Below are positions 1-8,955 of a stretch of DNA of 32,740 nt, piece by piece. The notes under the pieces are model-generated. The model saw only the letters and a list, made by a program, of their open reading frames with translations. It ran no database searches and had not been told where the DNA came from. The DNA is taken from the NCBI GenBank assembly GCA_024644775.1, contig JAHEHB010000008.1, positions 1 to 32,740 on the forward strand. The letters run 5' to 3'. The number at the start of each line of letters is the position of its first letter. The first letter of the stretch is position 1. Position numbers and translations under genes: made by a program. This DNA comes from Deltaproteobacteria bacterium. Its GTDB lineage: Bacteria; Desulfobacterota; Desulfobacteria; Desulfobacterales; SURF-15.

Positions 1-727
1 CGTTTACATCCAGGGTAACACCGGTAACAAATGAAGAATCCATCAGATATTCGAACGCGCGGACAACATCCTGGACGTTGCCGATGCGGGTGACTTCGAC
101 CTTATCTCTTAACGCGTCTATTTTTTCTCTGGACCACTCTATAAACGGGCCTGCATCCTCAATAAAGGCAGGTGCGACGGCATTTACCGTAATTCCGAAA
201 GATCCCAGCTCCCGGGCGGCATATCGGGTCAAGCCCAGCATTCCTGCTTTTGAAGCCGCATAGTGAGGTCCCACGACCCCGCCACCCCGTGCAGCGATGG
301 ATGCAATATTGACAATTCGCCCAAATCGCTCTTTTTTCATATCCGGTATTACCGCTGCGCACCAATAGAATGCGCCATTAAGGTTGACCCCTATGGTCTT
401 ATCCCAGTCTTTCACGGTAATGTCATCAAACGGTTTTATGGGCATCACACCGGCGTTGTTAACAAGAACATTAATGGGTCCTAACGCGTCCTTCACGGTC
501 CGATACTGTTCTGCCACAAGATCTGCGTCCCGGTTGTCTCCTCTTAACACGAGGACTTTTTGGCCATTCGATAGAAAGCCCTCAAGCGTTTCTTTAGCAG
601 CCAATGCATCCGCTTCGTTACTTCGATAGGTGATGGCCACAGACGCACCCCGTTTTATCAGAGATTCTGCAATACCAAAACCGATCCCACGAGTGCCTCC
701 TGTTACAACGGCTTTTAATTCACGCAT
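1..727 (-). CDS. SDR-family oxidoreductase (FabG-like), C-terminus cut by window edge
   Basis: NAD(P)-dependent short-chain dehydrogenase, probably cytosolic; the substrate cannot be read from sequence. The 242 visible residues start with the Rossmann motif TGGTRGIG (residues 9-16) and continue with NNAG (90-93), Asn115 in VNLNG, Ser143, and the catalytic pair Tyr156/Lys160 in YAASK. The C-terminal VTGVTLDVN segment runs off the window, so only a few residues (normally a Gly-Gly end) are missing. The ATG at 727 is preceded by AAGGGAGG (740-747) at a somewhat long 12-base spacing. The gene diverges from the M20 amidohydrolase at 991 across 263 bases, so both may share a control region. Family assignment is firm; the name FabG would be over-specific without fatty-acid synthesis neighbours. 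Confidence 0.9.
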   Translation of the reverse strand, partial: MRELKAVVTGGTRGIGFGIAESLIKRGASVAITYRSNEADALAAKETLEGFLSNGQKVLVLRGDNRDADLVAEQYRTVKDALGPINVLVNNAGVMPIKPFDDITVKDWDKTIGVNLNGAFYWCAAVIPDMKKERFGRIVNIASIAARGGGVVGPHYAASKAGMLGLTRYAARELGSFGITVNAVAPAFIEDAGPFIEWSREKIDALRDKVEVTRIGNVQDVVRAFEYLMDSSFVTGVTLDVN

Positions 728-990
728 GTTATCGAAAATCCTCCCTTAATAGTTCCTTTGATTTCATCTCATTTACATTCTGATAATCCGTACCACGTCT
801 CCTTTCCTGATCCAAAACCTTCTTTAATCGATAATAAATCAATTGCCACAGTTAAGCGGCAGAGGCAAGATGTTTATATTCGGATTGACTGACCCCTTTC
901 TTTTTCGTCAATGAATTTATCTGATGATTTCCACTTGACCTTTAAAGTCTTTAATGTCAGCTAATAGCGAACGAATGAAAGGAGGCATAT

Positions 991-2166
991 ATGGATCAGA
1001 CAAAAGAACGAATTTGTAACGGCGTGGACGGGATATCCAAAGATATATTCGCCATAAGCGACTGGCTAATGGATAATCCCGAAATCGCGTATCAGGAATT
1101 TAAAGGCTGTGAACATCTAAGTAATGTGCTAAGTGGACACGGCTTCACAGTAGAAAAGGGGGTAGGAGGCGTCAAAACGGCGTTCCTGGCCCGACCGGCC
1201 GGTTCGCAGCCGAGCCGCCCAACAGTGGCAATTCTGACGGAATATGATGCATTACCCGGAATCGGTCATGGATGTGGACACAACCTGATTGCCGCCGCCA
1301 GTCTGGGAGCCGGCATCGTACTCAAAGATATATTGGAAGATGCAGCCGGCAGTATGGCCGTTGTTGGAACGCCGGCGGAAGAAGGGGGTGGCGGAAAAGT
1401 GAAACTAGCAGAAGCAGGCATCTTTAAAGAGATGGATGCTGCCATGATGTTTCACCCGAGCGACTCAAATCTGCCGGCTAAAAATTCACTGGGGCGTATA
1501 AAATTTAAAATAGAGTTTTTCGGGAAAACCGCCCACGCATCAGGCTCGCCGGACAAGGGCCTCAACGCATTAGATGCCATCGTTGTGGCATACACCAGCA
1601 TGAATTCCCTCCGCCAACACCTGCGGCCGGACGGCCGTATTCACGGTGTCATCACCCACGGCGGAGAGGCGCCGAATATTATCCCCGACTATGCAGCCGG
1701 CCTTTTCTATGTCAGGGCTGCCAGTATCGCGTATCGTGAAGCGCTTTTCGAACGGGTAAAAAAGTGCGCTGAAGGGGCAGCACTGGCGACCGGCACCGAG
1801 GTAAAAATCGAAATCGACCAACCGAAACTCGATCCCATCAAACGAAATCCTGCTTTGGAAGCAGCGGTAAAAGCCAACATGGAAGCGTTGGGAATATCAA
1901 TCGATGAGGATGATGGGCACAGGGGATCTTCAGATATCGGTAATCTCAGCCATTATCTTCCCGCTATTCATCCATATTTAGCGATTGTGGACAGTAATTC
2001 GGGTATTCCGGGCCACTCCGTTGGTTTCTGCGAAGCAACTGTCAGCACGTTGGGACGAGAGGCCGCCCTGAATGCCGCAAAAATGCTTGCCATGACCGCA
2101 TACGACTACTTATTGTCAGAGGATTTAAGAAACCGGGTCGCAGCGGATTTTGACCAAGGTGAGTAA
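991..2166 (+). CDS. M20-family amidohydrolase (AbgB/PM20D2-like metallopeptidase)
   Basis: Zinc-dependent hydrolase of amide bonds in N-acyl or aminobenzoyl-type amino acid conjugates or dipeptides, expected in the cytosol. The 391 residues have the usual family length. EYDALPGIG (84-92) is followed by HGCGHN (93-98), the metal site typical of the AbgB/PM20D2 branch, and PAEEGGGG (129-135) carries the catalytic glutamates. An MMFHPSD segment and a late HRGSSDIGN segment supply further metal or substrate residues. The start is fixed by AAAGGAGG at 978-985, five bases before ATG. It is the first gene of a rightward group with a hydroxyacid dehydrogenase and a class V PLP enzyme, which suggests hydrolysis of an amide followed by processing of the released amino acid. 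The substrate is not known. Confidence 0.9.
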   Translation: MDQTKERICNGVDGISKDIFAISDWLMDNPEIAYQEFKGCEHLSNVLSGHGFTVEKGVGGVKTAFLARPAGSQPSRPTVAILTEYDALPGIGHGCGHNLIAAASLGAGIVLKDILEDAAGSMAVVGTPAEEGGGGKVKLAEAGIFKEMDAAMMFHPSDSNLPAKNSLGRIKFKIEFFGKTAHASGSPDKGLNALDAIVVAYTSMNSLRQHLRPDGRIHGVITHGGEAPNIIPDYAAGLFYVRAASIAYREALFERVKKCAEGAALATGTEVKIEIDQPKLDPIKRNPALEAAVKANMEALGISIDEDDGHRGSSDIGNLSHYLPAIHPYLAIVDSNSGIPGHSVGFCEATVSTLGREAALNAAKMLAMTAYDYLLSEDLRNRVAADFDQGE

Positions 2167-2327
2167 TCCAAAAATATGAAAGCATTGGAATTGGATTCAT
2201 TCTGTATTCTGTTATTTAGACGGGATAAACAGGATATTAAGGATCTTCTTTAAAGACAAAAACAAAATCCATTCAACCACCGAAAAAGGATCGATACGCT
2301 TATTTATAAAACTTCACAGGAGGAACG

Positions 2328-3302
2328 ATGACCAAACAGAGGATACTAATCGACGTACCACCGATTCATGATGATGGACTACGGGTCTTTGAAAGGGTGT
2401 CGAATATCGAAATCGTTCGGTACCATCGCGATGGCGAAGAATCCCTGGAGGACGCCATCAAAGATATACAGGGTGTTTTGGTGGGACTATCCATATTCGA
2501 TGAAAAGATAATTAATATGGCAGCGAATCTTAAGATCCTTGCCAAGCATGGTGTCGGGTACGATAACATCGACGTGGCTGCAGCGTCTAAACGGAAAATA
2601 CCAGTGGTTGTAACCCCATATGCCAACTCAACTTCCGTGGCGGAATCTACCATTGCTGTGATACTAGCTCTCGCAAAAAAACTGTTTCCGATAAACAATG
2701 CTTTGAAGACCGATACATACCAGGGCTTCAAGCAGGTTACCAGTATGGATATATGGGGTAAAACACTTGGGATCATCGGAATCGGCCGCATTGGAAGCGA
2801 AGTGGTGCGTATGGGTCGGCTTGCATTTCATATGAATGCGATTGCATATGACCCGTATGCCACGGATGCGTATGCAACCGCTGTCGGCGCCCTGCGGGTT
2901 GAATCCCTGGAGGCGTTGTTAAAAAACTCCGATTTCGTATCCATTCATTGCCCCCTGACACCCCAGACAAAGGATATGATCGATGAAAAAGAACTGAAGA
3001 TGATGAAGGAAACCGCCTTTTTGATTAATACGGCACGGGGCGGGATCGTAAATGAACCCGCGCTTTTCGCTGCATTGAATAGCGGTTGGATTCAAGGAGC
3101 GGCGCTTGATGTGCTTGAAAAGGAACCTCCCAAGCAGGATAATGAACTGCTGAACCATGAGAAAGTAATCGTGACGCCGCACACCGCGGCCAACACAAAC
3201 GAAGCCATGTCCAGAATGGCCGTGATGGCAGCAGAGGAAATTTTAAAGGTGATGGATGGAGAAGAACCCTTTAATATTGTTAATCCGGAAATATATTTGT
3301 AG
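2328..3302 (+). CDS. D-2-hydroxyacid dehydrogenase (phosphoglycerate dehydrogenase-like)
   Basis: NAD-dependent interconversion of a D-2-hydroxy acid and a 2-oxo acid. In the 324 residues, the N-terminal catalytic half has the family pattern AKHGVGYDNIDV, the nucleotide-binding motif GIGRIG sits at 151-156, and the catalytic residues Arg237 (NTARGG), Glu266 (DVLEKEPP) and His285 (TPHTAANT) are all present. There is no C-terminal ACT regulatory domain, so it is shorter than classical SerA and closer to stand-alone phosphoglycerate, glyoxylate or hydroxypyruvate reductases. AGGAGGA (2318-2324) precedes the ATG by three bases. It lies 161 bases after the M20 gene and 111 bases before the class V enzyme, all on one strand, so co-expression is plausible though no overlaps prove it. 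Confidence 0.92.
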   Translation: MTKQRILIDVPPIHDDGLRVFERVSNIEIVRYHRDGEESLEDAIKDIQGVLVGLSIFDEKIINMAANLKILAKHGVGYDNIDVAAASKRKIPVVVTPYANSTSVAESTIAVILALAKKLFPINNALKTDTYQGFKQVTSMDIWGKTLGIIGIGRIGSEVVRMGRLAFHMNAIAYDPYATDAYATAVGALRVESLEALLKNSDFVSIHCPLTPQTKDMIDEKELKMMKETAFLINTARGGIVNEPALFAALNSGWIQGAALDVLEKEPPKQDNELLNHEKVIVTPHTAANTNEAMSRMAVMAAEEILKVMDGEEPFNIVNPEIYL

Positions 3303-3413
3303 TATTGCCTTTTTTCTACAACCTGCATTCATACTCAGACACCTTTCATCATCGCAAATCAAAGGGGGCGTATAAAAAGTATATTGTAACGACTGTAAAG
3401 GAATCGGATAAAA

Positions 3414-4577
3414 ATGGAAAAAGCCAAAAGTCACTCGAAAGGATTGATACCAAGGTCAGAGTTTATCGGACTTGAAAACATGGTCCATCTTGCCGCAGGT
3501 GGAGAAACGCCTTCACTGAAATCGCATCAGGAGGCCATCGGCCGTTTTTTGGCCGATAAGGCACTGGGGGAAACGAGTCGAACCCGGATGGATGGAACCG
3601 TGAGCCGCTGCAAAGAGAAAGCTGCCGAACTTTTTCACGTAGTGCCCGAAGATATCGCCCTTCTCTCTTCCAGTTCGGAGGGGATTAATATTCTGGTTTA
3701 TGGTTTAACCTGGCAGCCGGGTGACAATGTCGTTATATGCGATGTAGAATTTCCGTCTGAAATTCTTCCCTGGACACGGCTTGAGGAAAAAGGTGTGGAG
3801 ATTCGTATTGTTCGAAACCAGAACTGGTATATTTCAATGAAGGCTATTGAAAGCGCAATTGACGATCGCACGAAATTAGTGGCAATCAGCCAGGTCAGTT
3901 ATTTTACGGGTCAGCGTATTCCGCTAAAGGAACTTTCCCGGATCGTTCGTTCCTCCGGCGCCCTTCTTTGCGTCGATTCCACTCATGCAGCGGGCGTGAT
4001 TCCCGTTGAGGCAATGTATGCAGATATATTGGTGACAAGCTGCTATAAATGGCTTTTGGCGACGCACGGTGTGGCGCTTTTTTATTGGAACCGCCAACGA
4101 TTGACGGAATTTGATCCCCCCTTTTTGGGCTGGCACTCTGGAGTATCGATCCCGGACTGGCGGGAACCCACAAAATTTACACTCCGGCCGGATGCCGACC
4201 GGTTTGAACCGGCAAATCACAGTTTTATCAGCGTGTATATGCTGGAAAATGCACTTGATCAAATTCTCCGTATCGGAACATCAGCCATCGAAGAGCACGT
4301 GCTTCACTTGAGTGGCCGCGTATGGGAAGGACTCAAAGAATTGGGAATGGAGCTCATGACCCCACAGGCACCGGCCGAGCGTGCCGGTAACATCTGCTTT
4401 ATGACCCCACACATCGACGATGTTGTAGAATCGTTGGCCGAAAACGGCATTCAGGTTTGGGGGGGCTATGCCGGCGTCGCCCGCGTGCGGGTGTCCACTC
4501 ATTTGTATAATACGACGGAAGACGTGGATCGGCTGTTGACCGCGTTAGAGAAGCTGCCGCCTTCCCTGAAATCGTAA
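3414..4577 (+). CDS. Aminotransferase class V-fold PLP enzyme
   Basis: PLP enzyme of the class V aminotransferase/cysteine desulfurase superfamily, 387 residues. The sequence shows SSSSEGIN (84-92), which contacts the cofactor phosphate, Asp188 in CVDSTH for the pyridine nitrogen, and the Schiff-base lysine Lys212 in SCYKWLLATHG. The ATHG after the lysine resembles isopenicillin-N epimerase-like members rather than IscS/NifS. No conserved desulfurase cysteine loop is evident, so epimerase, lyase or aminotransferase chemistry is possible. AAAGGA (3397-3402) is a moderate Shine-Dalgarno 11 bases before the ATG. It is the last gene of the rightward group and converges on the aldo/keto reductase with 77 bases between the stops. 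The substrate is not determinable. Confidence 0.88.
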   Translation: MEKAKSHSKGLIPRSEFIGLENMVHLAAGGETPSLKSHQEAIGRFLADKALGETSRTRMDGTVSRCKEKAAELFHVVPEDIALLSSSSEGINILVYGLTWQPGDNVVICDVEFPSEILPWTRLEEKGVEIRIVRNQNWYISMKAIESAIDDRTKLVAISQVSYFTGQRIPLKELSRIVRSSGALLCVDSTHAAGVIPVEAMYADILVTSCYKWLLATHGVALFYWNRQRLTEFDPPFLGWHSGVSIPDWREPTKFTLRPDADRFEPANHSFISVYMLENALDQILRIGTSAIEEHVLHLSGRVWEGLKELGMELMTPQAPAERAGNICFMTPHIDDVVESLAENGIQVWGGYAGVARVRVSTHLYNTTEDVDRLLTALEKLPPSLKS

Positions 4578-4654
4578 CCATCATTCAGACATATCATTGT
4601 TTCCCGAATAGAGTCGCTCCAACAAACGATCTGGGGCTATTTGCTACTCCGACT

Positions 4655-5587
4655 TCAATTTATCAGGGCATCGATCCGGGTAATTTCATCCCGTGTCAAT
4701 GATAGTCCCTCGGCCTGTGTATTCTGCTCCAGCTGGTCAACGCGTTTTGCACCGGCAATCACCGATCCAACCGCCGGTTTCGCCAACAACCACTGGATCG
4801 ACAACTGCGCTATTGAGGCGCCTTTCTTCGCCGAAATCGTCTTTAGTTGATCGACAACATCCAAATTCCGCTCAAATACATCCGAACCGAAAACACCGCT
4901 ATTGTGACGCCAGTCGTTTTCGGGAAGCCTGAAATCGTGTGTATATTTCCCACCGAGCAAGCCAAAAGCCAAAGGACCCCAGGGGATAAAACTAATTTCA
5001 TTGTCCGTGCAAAATGGGAGAATTTCTGCTTCCACCTCTCTTTGAAGGATATTGTATCGGGACTGCAGGGCAGCAATAGGCCCCGCTTTTATCGCCTCTT
5101 TTAGCGCCGGCAAATCAAAATTCGAAACCCCTGCGGCCCGTATCAATCCTTCTTCTTTAAATCGCATCAAAGCGCCAAAGGCTTCTTCAGGGGGCGTTTT
5201 CTCATCCGGTCTGTGAATATAGTAAAGATCTATATAATCCCTGCCAAGCCGCTTAAGAGATGCTTCCAATGCCTCTCGGAGATAGGCCGGGTCATTGCTG
5301 ACTCCGGTGCGGGATACCCCGTCAAACATATTCCCACCCTTTGTGGCAATGACGACCGTATCCTTTCGCCCCTCCAACGCCTTTCCCACAAGCTCTTCGG
5401 AACGCCCCATTCCATATATATCGGCCGTATCAATAAACGTAATGCCAAGATCGACCGCGTTTTGAACGATTCGGACGCCCACTGCTTCATCGACGTTTTC
5501 ATACAGGTTATGGCCCCCCATATAATTGGTACCAAGACCGATTTCTGTAATTTCCATATCCGTGTTCCCCAGTTTTCGCGTTTTCAT
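4655..5587 (-). CDS. Aldo/keto reductase
   Basis: NADPH-dependent aldehyde/ketone oxidoreductase with a TIM-barrel fold, 310 residues from the chosen start. The family tetrad is visible: Asp and Tyr in IDTADIYGMGRSEE, Lys in VVIATKGG, and His in YYIHRPDEKTP. The longest open frame begins at a TTG at 5602, but the Shine-Dalgarno GGAGGG lies inside that extension (5596-5601), eight bases before the ATG at 5587. I therefore start the protein at MKTRKLGNT, which also matches the usual N-terminus of this subfamily. It lies downstream of the amidase on the same strand with an 86-base gap, so it may be the last gene of a radical SAM-amidase-reductase transcript. The subfamily resembles YajO/Tas or potassium-channel beta-like reductases; the substrate is open. 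Confidence 0.92.
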   Translation of the reverse strand: MKTRKLGNTDMEITEIGLGTNYMGGHNLYENVDEAVGVRIVQNAVDLGITFIDTADIYGMGRSEELVGKALEGRKDTVVIATKGGNMFDGVSRTGVSNDPAYLREALEASLKRLGRDYIDLYYIHRPDEKTPPEEAFGALMRFKEEGLIRAAGVSNFDLPALKEAIKAGPIAALQSRYNILQREVEAEILPFCTDNEISFIPWGPLAFGLLGGKYTHDFRLPENDWRHNSGVFGSDVFERNLDVVDQLKTISAKKGASIAQLSIQWLLAKPAVGSVIAGAKRVDQLEQNTQAEGLSLTRDEITRIDALIN

Positions 5588-5673
5588 GGAATGTCCCTCC
5601 AATATTTAACCGTTTGAGGTAGAATCCATTGCTCGAACCCCTGCTTAATGTAATGATTGCAGCGGCGGTTAGT

Positions 5674-7092
5674 TCATTCTGCAATGGGTGGTTTCTGTTT
5701 CCAAAACTCCGTTGCCTGCTCGTATGCATGCGCGAGTTGCAACACCCCCCAGTCATCTTGATAGCGTCCAACAATTTGAACGCCCACAGGCAACCCTTCC
5801 GGTGTAAACCCGCACGGCACTGAAATGGCAGGATGGCCGGTTACCGAAACATAGTAACAGGATTTCATCCAGTCAATATAAGTTTCCATTTTGATGCCAT
5901 TAATTTCGGTAATATATCTTTGCTTTATATCAAACGGCGGAACCTGGCTGACAGGTAGAATTAAAAACTCGTGTGTCTCCATAAATTCACGTATACGATG
6001 GAATAATTTCGTGCGTTTTACCTCAGCCCTTCCAATTTCCGGTCCTGTTAATTTCATACCGGCTTCGATATTCCAGATCACCGTGTCTTTCATATCGTCC
6101 CGGCGCTCCTTAAGCAGTTCGCCATGGGAAAGCTCAAACACCCAGGCCCTCCAGATCTTAAAAATCTCATCAGCATCCGTAAAATCAGGCTCAGTTTTTT
6201 CCAGGACGCATCCCAACGACTCAAATACACTCCGCTGCTTCTCAATTGCCGCCATAATCCGTGTATCCACCGGCAGTCCTCCAAAATCAGGACTCCATGC
6301 CACCCGAACGCCGTTAAAGTCTCTGTCCAGGGGTTGGCCAAATATGCCTCCCGGCTCTCGAATACTAATGGGGGAACGCGGATCGGGCCCTGCAATGGCA
6401 CTCAACATCAAGGCTGTATCTTGAACCGTACGGGCCATGGGGCCTTTTACAGATAACGAAAACCAGCCTGCCAGCGTCGGCCAGGACGGAACTCGACCTG
6501 CAGAGGGGCGAAATCCCACCACATTGCAGAAGTTCGCCGGATTCCGCAACGATCCACCGAGGTCACTGCCATCCGCAATTGGCAACATTCCGCAGGCCAA
6601 GGCCACCGCAGCCCCCCCACTGCTGCCACCGCATGTCCGGGTGAGATCATACGGATTAAGGGTTTCACCAAAGACTTCGTTAAAGGTCTGTGATCCCGCG
6701 CCGAATTCGGGGGTGTTTGTTTTCCCGAAAGTGATCGCTCCGGCATTTTTCAGACGTTCGACGATGAGCGCATCTCGATCCGGAATAAAATCTTTAAAAA
6801 TGGGAGAGCCGTAAGTTGTCGGGATCCCTTTTGTTTCAGCCAAATCTTTGTGGGCGACCGGCAGGCCATGCAGCGGTCCGACCTCACCTCCCTTTTCCAA
6901 CATCTCGTCTGCGGCTTTTGCACCTTTAGCGGCTATTTCCGGAAGAAATGTGACCACTGCATTCACCTTTGGATTTATCCGTTCGATTTGATCCAGGTGA
7001 GCATCCATCACCTCTTTTGCAGAAAGCGCTTTTGTCCGTATCTTTTGGACGAGATCTGTGGCTGTCATAAAGCAAATTTCATTACTAGACAT
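5674..7092 (-). CDS. Amidase (amidase-signature family)
   Basis: Hydrolyses a carboxamide to acid plus ammonia or amine using the Ser-cisSer-Lys triad. In 472 residues, Lys82 lies in GLPVAHKDL, the cis-Ser158 in GGSSGG and the nucleophile Ser181 in DGSDLGGSLRNPA, the full amidase signature. The family includes GatA, but there is no gatB or gatC nearby and the motifs fit a general aliphatic or aryl amidase better. The ATG at 7092 has AAAGGAG at good spacing. The stop of the upstream radical SAM gene is only 40 bases away, so the two are probably cotranscribed. With the M20 hydrolase 3.5 kb away on the other strand, this part of the window carries two unrelated amide-bond hydrolases, which suggests use of amidated compounds. 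Confidence 0.93.
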   Translation of the reverse strand: MSSNEICFMTATDLVQKIRTKALSAKEVMDAHLDQIERINPKVNAVVTFLPEIAAKGAKAADEMLEKGGEVGPLHGLPVAHKDLAETKGIPTTYGSPIFKDFIPDRDALIVERLKNAGAITFGKTNTPEFGAGSQTFNEVFGETLNPYDLTRTCGGSSGGAAVALACGMLPIADGSDLGGSLRNPANFCNVVGFRPSAGRVPSWPTLAGWFSLSVKGPMARTVQDTALMLSAIAGPDPRSPISIREPGGIFGQPLDRDFNGVRVAWSPDFGGLPVDTRIMAAIEKQRSVFESLGCVLEKTEPDFTDADEIFKIWRAWVFELSHGELLKERRDDMKDTVIWNIEAGMKLTGPEIGRAEVKRTKLFHRIREFMETHEFLILPVSQVPPFDIKQRYITEINGIKMETYIDWMKSCYYVSVTGHPAISVPCGFTPEGLPVGVQIVGRYQDDWGVLQLAHAYEQATEFWKQKPPIAE

Positions 7093-7132
7093 GGTGTTCT
7101 CCTTTCACATTCTATAAACCTTTCAACTCCCA

Positions 7133-8764
7133 TCACATACCGCGGACACCTCTGATGTGTATCCGGTTTAGACCATCGATAAACGGCAGCGTTAAATCGG
7201 TGGAAACCGCATGTTCATACACCGCGCCGTCGGGTACCACCCCTCTTATTTTTCCATCGTAAAAAAACCATTGAAGGAGCTTGATGCCGATTTCCGTTCG
7301 ATCTTTCAAATTGAGTATCTTCGCTTCTTTAAACGGCTCGGGGTCCGGCAACTTGAATCCATTGTCCAGAAGAGATTTCATGAAATTCAGAATTCTTCCC
7401 AGTCTAAGAATAGTAATGGCGTGTTCGCGTGTCGTAAAATGAGAAATCGGCAGTGCACTGGAACGCATTAAAGAAAAGTGTTTAGGAAGAACGTTTATCC
7501 GTCCACACAATCGGTAATCTGCACTTCCCGGAGAGGGGTAGAAAATAGAAACGCCGGCAAGCACGCGCCGTTTTGCAAGAAAAAGTAGATCCTCGATAGA
7601 TGTTTCGGGTGTCTGAAACGGCGCACCCGCGATAATATAGCCGACCGCTTCAAGTTTGTGTTTTTCGACAAACTGAAGTGCGTTGTCAAATGAATGTGTC
7701 ACATCAGGCCGATGAAATCGCTTCAGTTGACCCAAGGAAACAGTACCAAGGGAAAGATTAAGGGTCTTAAACCCTGCCTGTTTCATCGCATAGATAATCT
7801 CGTCGTCCAACGTCGGCGGATAAAGCCCATTCATGGCTCGAAGCTCTATGTGGTATCTCTTAAATCGGGTTTGGAGTTCACACAGCAGTTGCAAAAACCA
7901 TTTTCGATCCAAAGAAAGATTTTCGTCTTCAAAATCAATGAAGTTCGCGCTGTTACGAGTAACGGCTGTCTCTATTTCTTGAATAACATCATCAACACCC
8001 CGTCTTCTGTAGGCCTGATAGGATGATGCGTTCACCGAACAGTAGGAGCAGTTCATCGGACATCCTCGGCTGGCAACAACCACTGCACTGCCGGTGTTTC
8101 CTCTCTGATAAAACGTGCGTTTTAACAAATGAGTGGCCGGTGGTGGACAGGTTGTTACGTCTTCCATGGTAGCTGGTTCACTTATATGCGTAGTTCCATT
8201 CGAATTGCGGTAAACGATGCCGGGAATATTGTGAATTGCCGAACCATTTTTAAGCGCCTTTGCAAGCAGTGGCATGGAGGCTTCGCCTTCTCCCCGAAGA
8301 ACAAAATCAACCGCACTGGATGCCATCACACTTTCCGGCAATAGGGTGGGATGATGGCCGCCGACGACCACCTTACAATTCGGTAGACATGTCTTAACAG
8401 CCTGGGCGGTTTGGAGTGCTTCGTCGATATACGATGTAAATAGTGCAGAAATTCCCACCAGGAATGCGCCCGATGCCTTTGCGATTTCTCCGATATGTCC
8501 ATATCGATATCCATAATGCCGATATTTGTGAAATAATCGAAACGGAGAATGGTCCGGACGTGCATAATAGTGATGCAAATAGTTCATCTCCCTCGGTAAA
8601 TCGATAACGCGCGCTTTTGAGGTTGCAAGGCTATCGAAGATTTCTACAGAGAATCCTTCTCGGATTAAAACCCCTGCGATTGAAGCAAGGCCATAAGGAA
8701 TGGTTCGTTTGGCGGTGAGATAAAAATCCCTGATAGGTGGCTGTATGAGGAGAATATCGGGCAT
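7133..8764 (-). CDS. B12-binding-domain radical SAM protein
   Basis: Radical S-adenosylmethionine enzyme with an N-terminal cobalamin-binding-type domain, 543 residues. The first 175 or so residues have the Rossmann-like pattern of this class (DILLIQPP at the start, VVVGGHHPTLLPE at 133-144, DFVLRGEGE at 153-161). The [4Fe-4S] motif CxxxCxxC is RGCPMNCSYC, with Cys235, Cys239 and Cys242. The C-terminal part is a long variable domain. Members include methyltransferases, ring-forming enzymes and many unknowns, and the reaction cannot be assigned. The ATG at 8764 has no clear Shine-Dalgarno; the upstream 190 bases are AT-rich and separate it from the dehydrogenase at 8956. It appears to head a leftward run with the amidase and aldo/keto reductase. 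Confidence 0.9.
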   Translation of the reverse strand: MPDILLIQPPIRDFYLTAKRTIPYGLASIAGVLIREGFSVEIFDSLATSKARVIDLPREMNYLHHYYARPDHSPFRLFHKYRHYGYRYGHIGEIAKASGAFLVGISALFTSYIDEALQTAQAVKTCLPNCKVVVGGHHPTLLPESVMASSAVDFVLRGEGEASMPLLAKALKNGSAIHNIPGIVYRNSNGTTHISEPATMEDVTTCPPPATHLLKRTFYQRGNTGSAVVVASRGCPMNCSYCSVNASSYQAYRRRGVDDVIQEIETAVTRNSANFIDFEDENLSLDRKWFLQLLCELQTRFKRYHIELRAMNGLYPPTLDDEIIYAMKQAGFKTLNLSLGTVSLGQLKRFHRPDVTHSFDNALQFVEKHKLEAVGYIIAGAPFQTPETSIEDLLFLAKRRVLAGVSIFYPSPGSADYRLCGRINVLPKHFSLMRSSALPISHFTTREHAITILRLGRILNFMKSLLDNGFKLPDPEPFKEAKILNLKDRTEIGIKLLQWFFYDGKIRGVVPDGAVYEHAVSTDLTLPFIDGLNRIHIRGVRGM

Positions 8765-8955
8765 TAAATTCTAACAAATTAGATCTGAGAGTTAATCCCT
8801 CACTATAATCAAATAGTATATGAATTCGGTTGATTGCGGAAATCCAATTATGAATTCTTAATTTTTAATTTTAAATAAAGGCATGCTATCGTTCTAAAAA
8901 ATAGACAGAATACATTAATTCACAATTCGACATTAAAAATTTCAAATAGCTTTGG

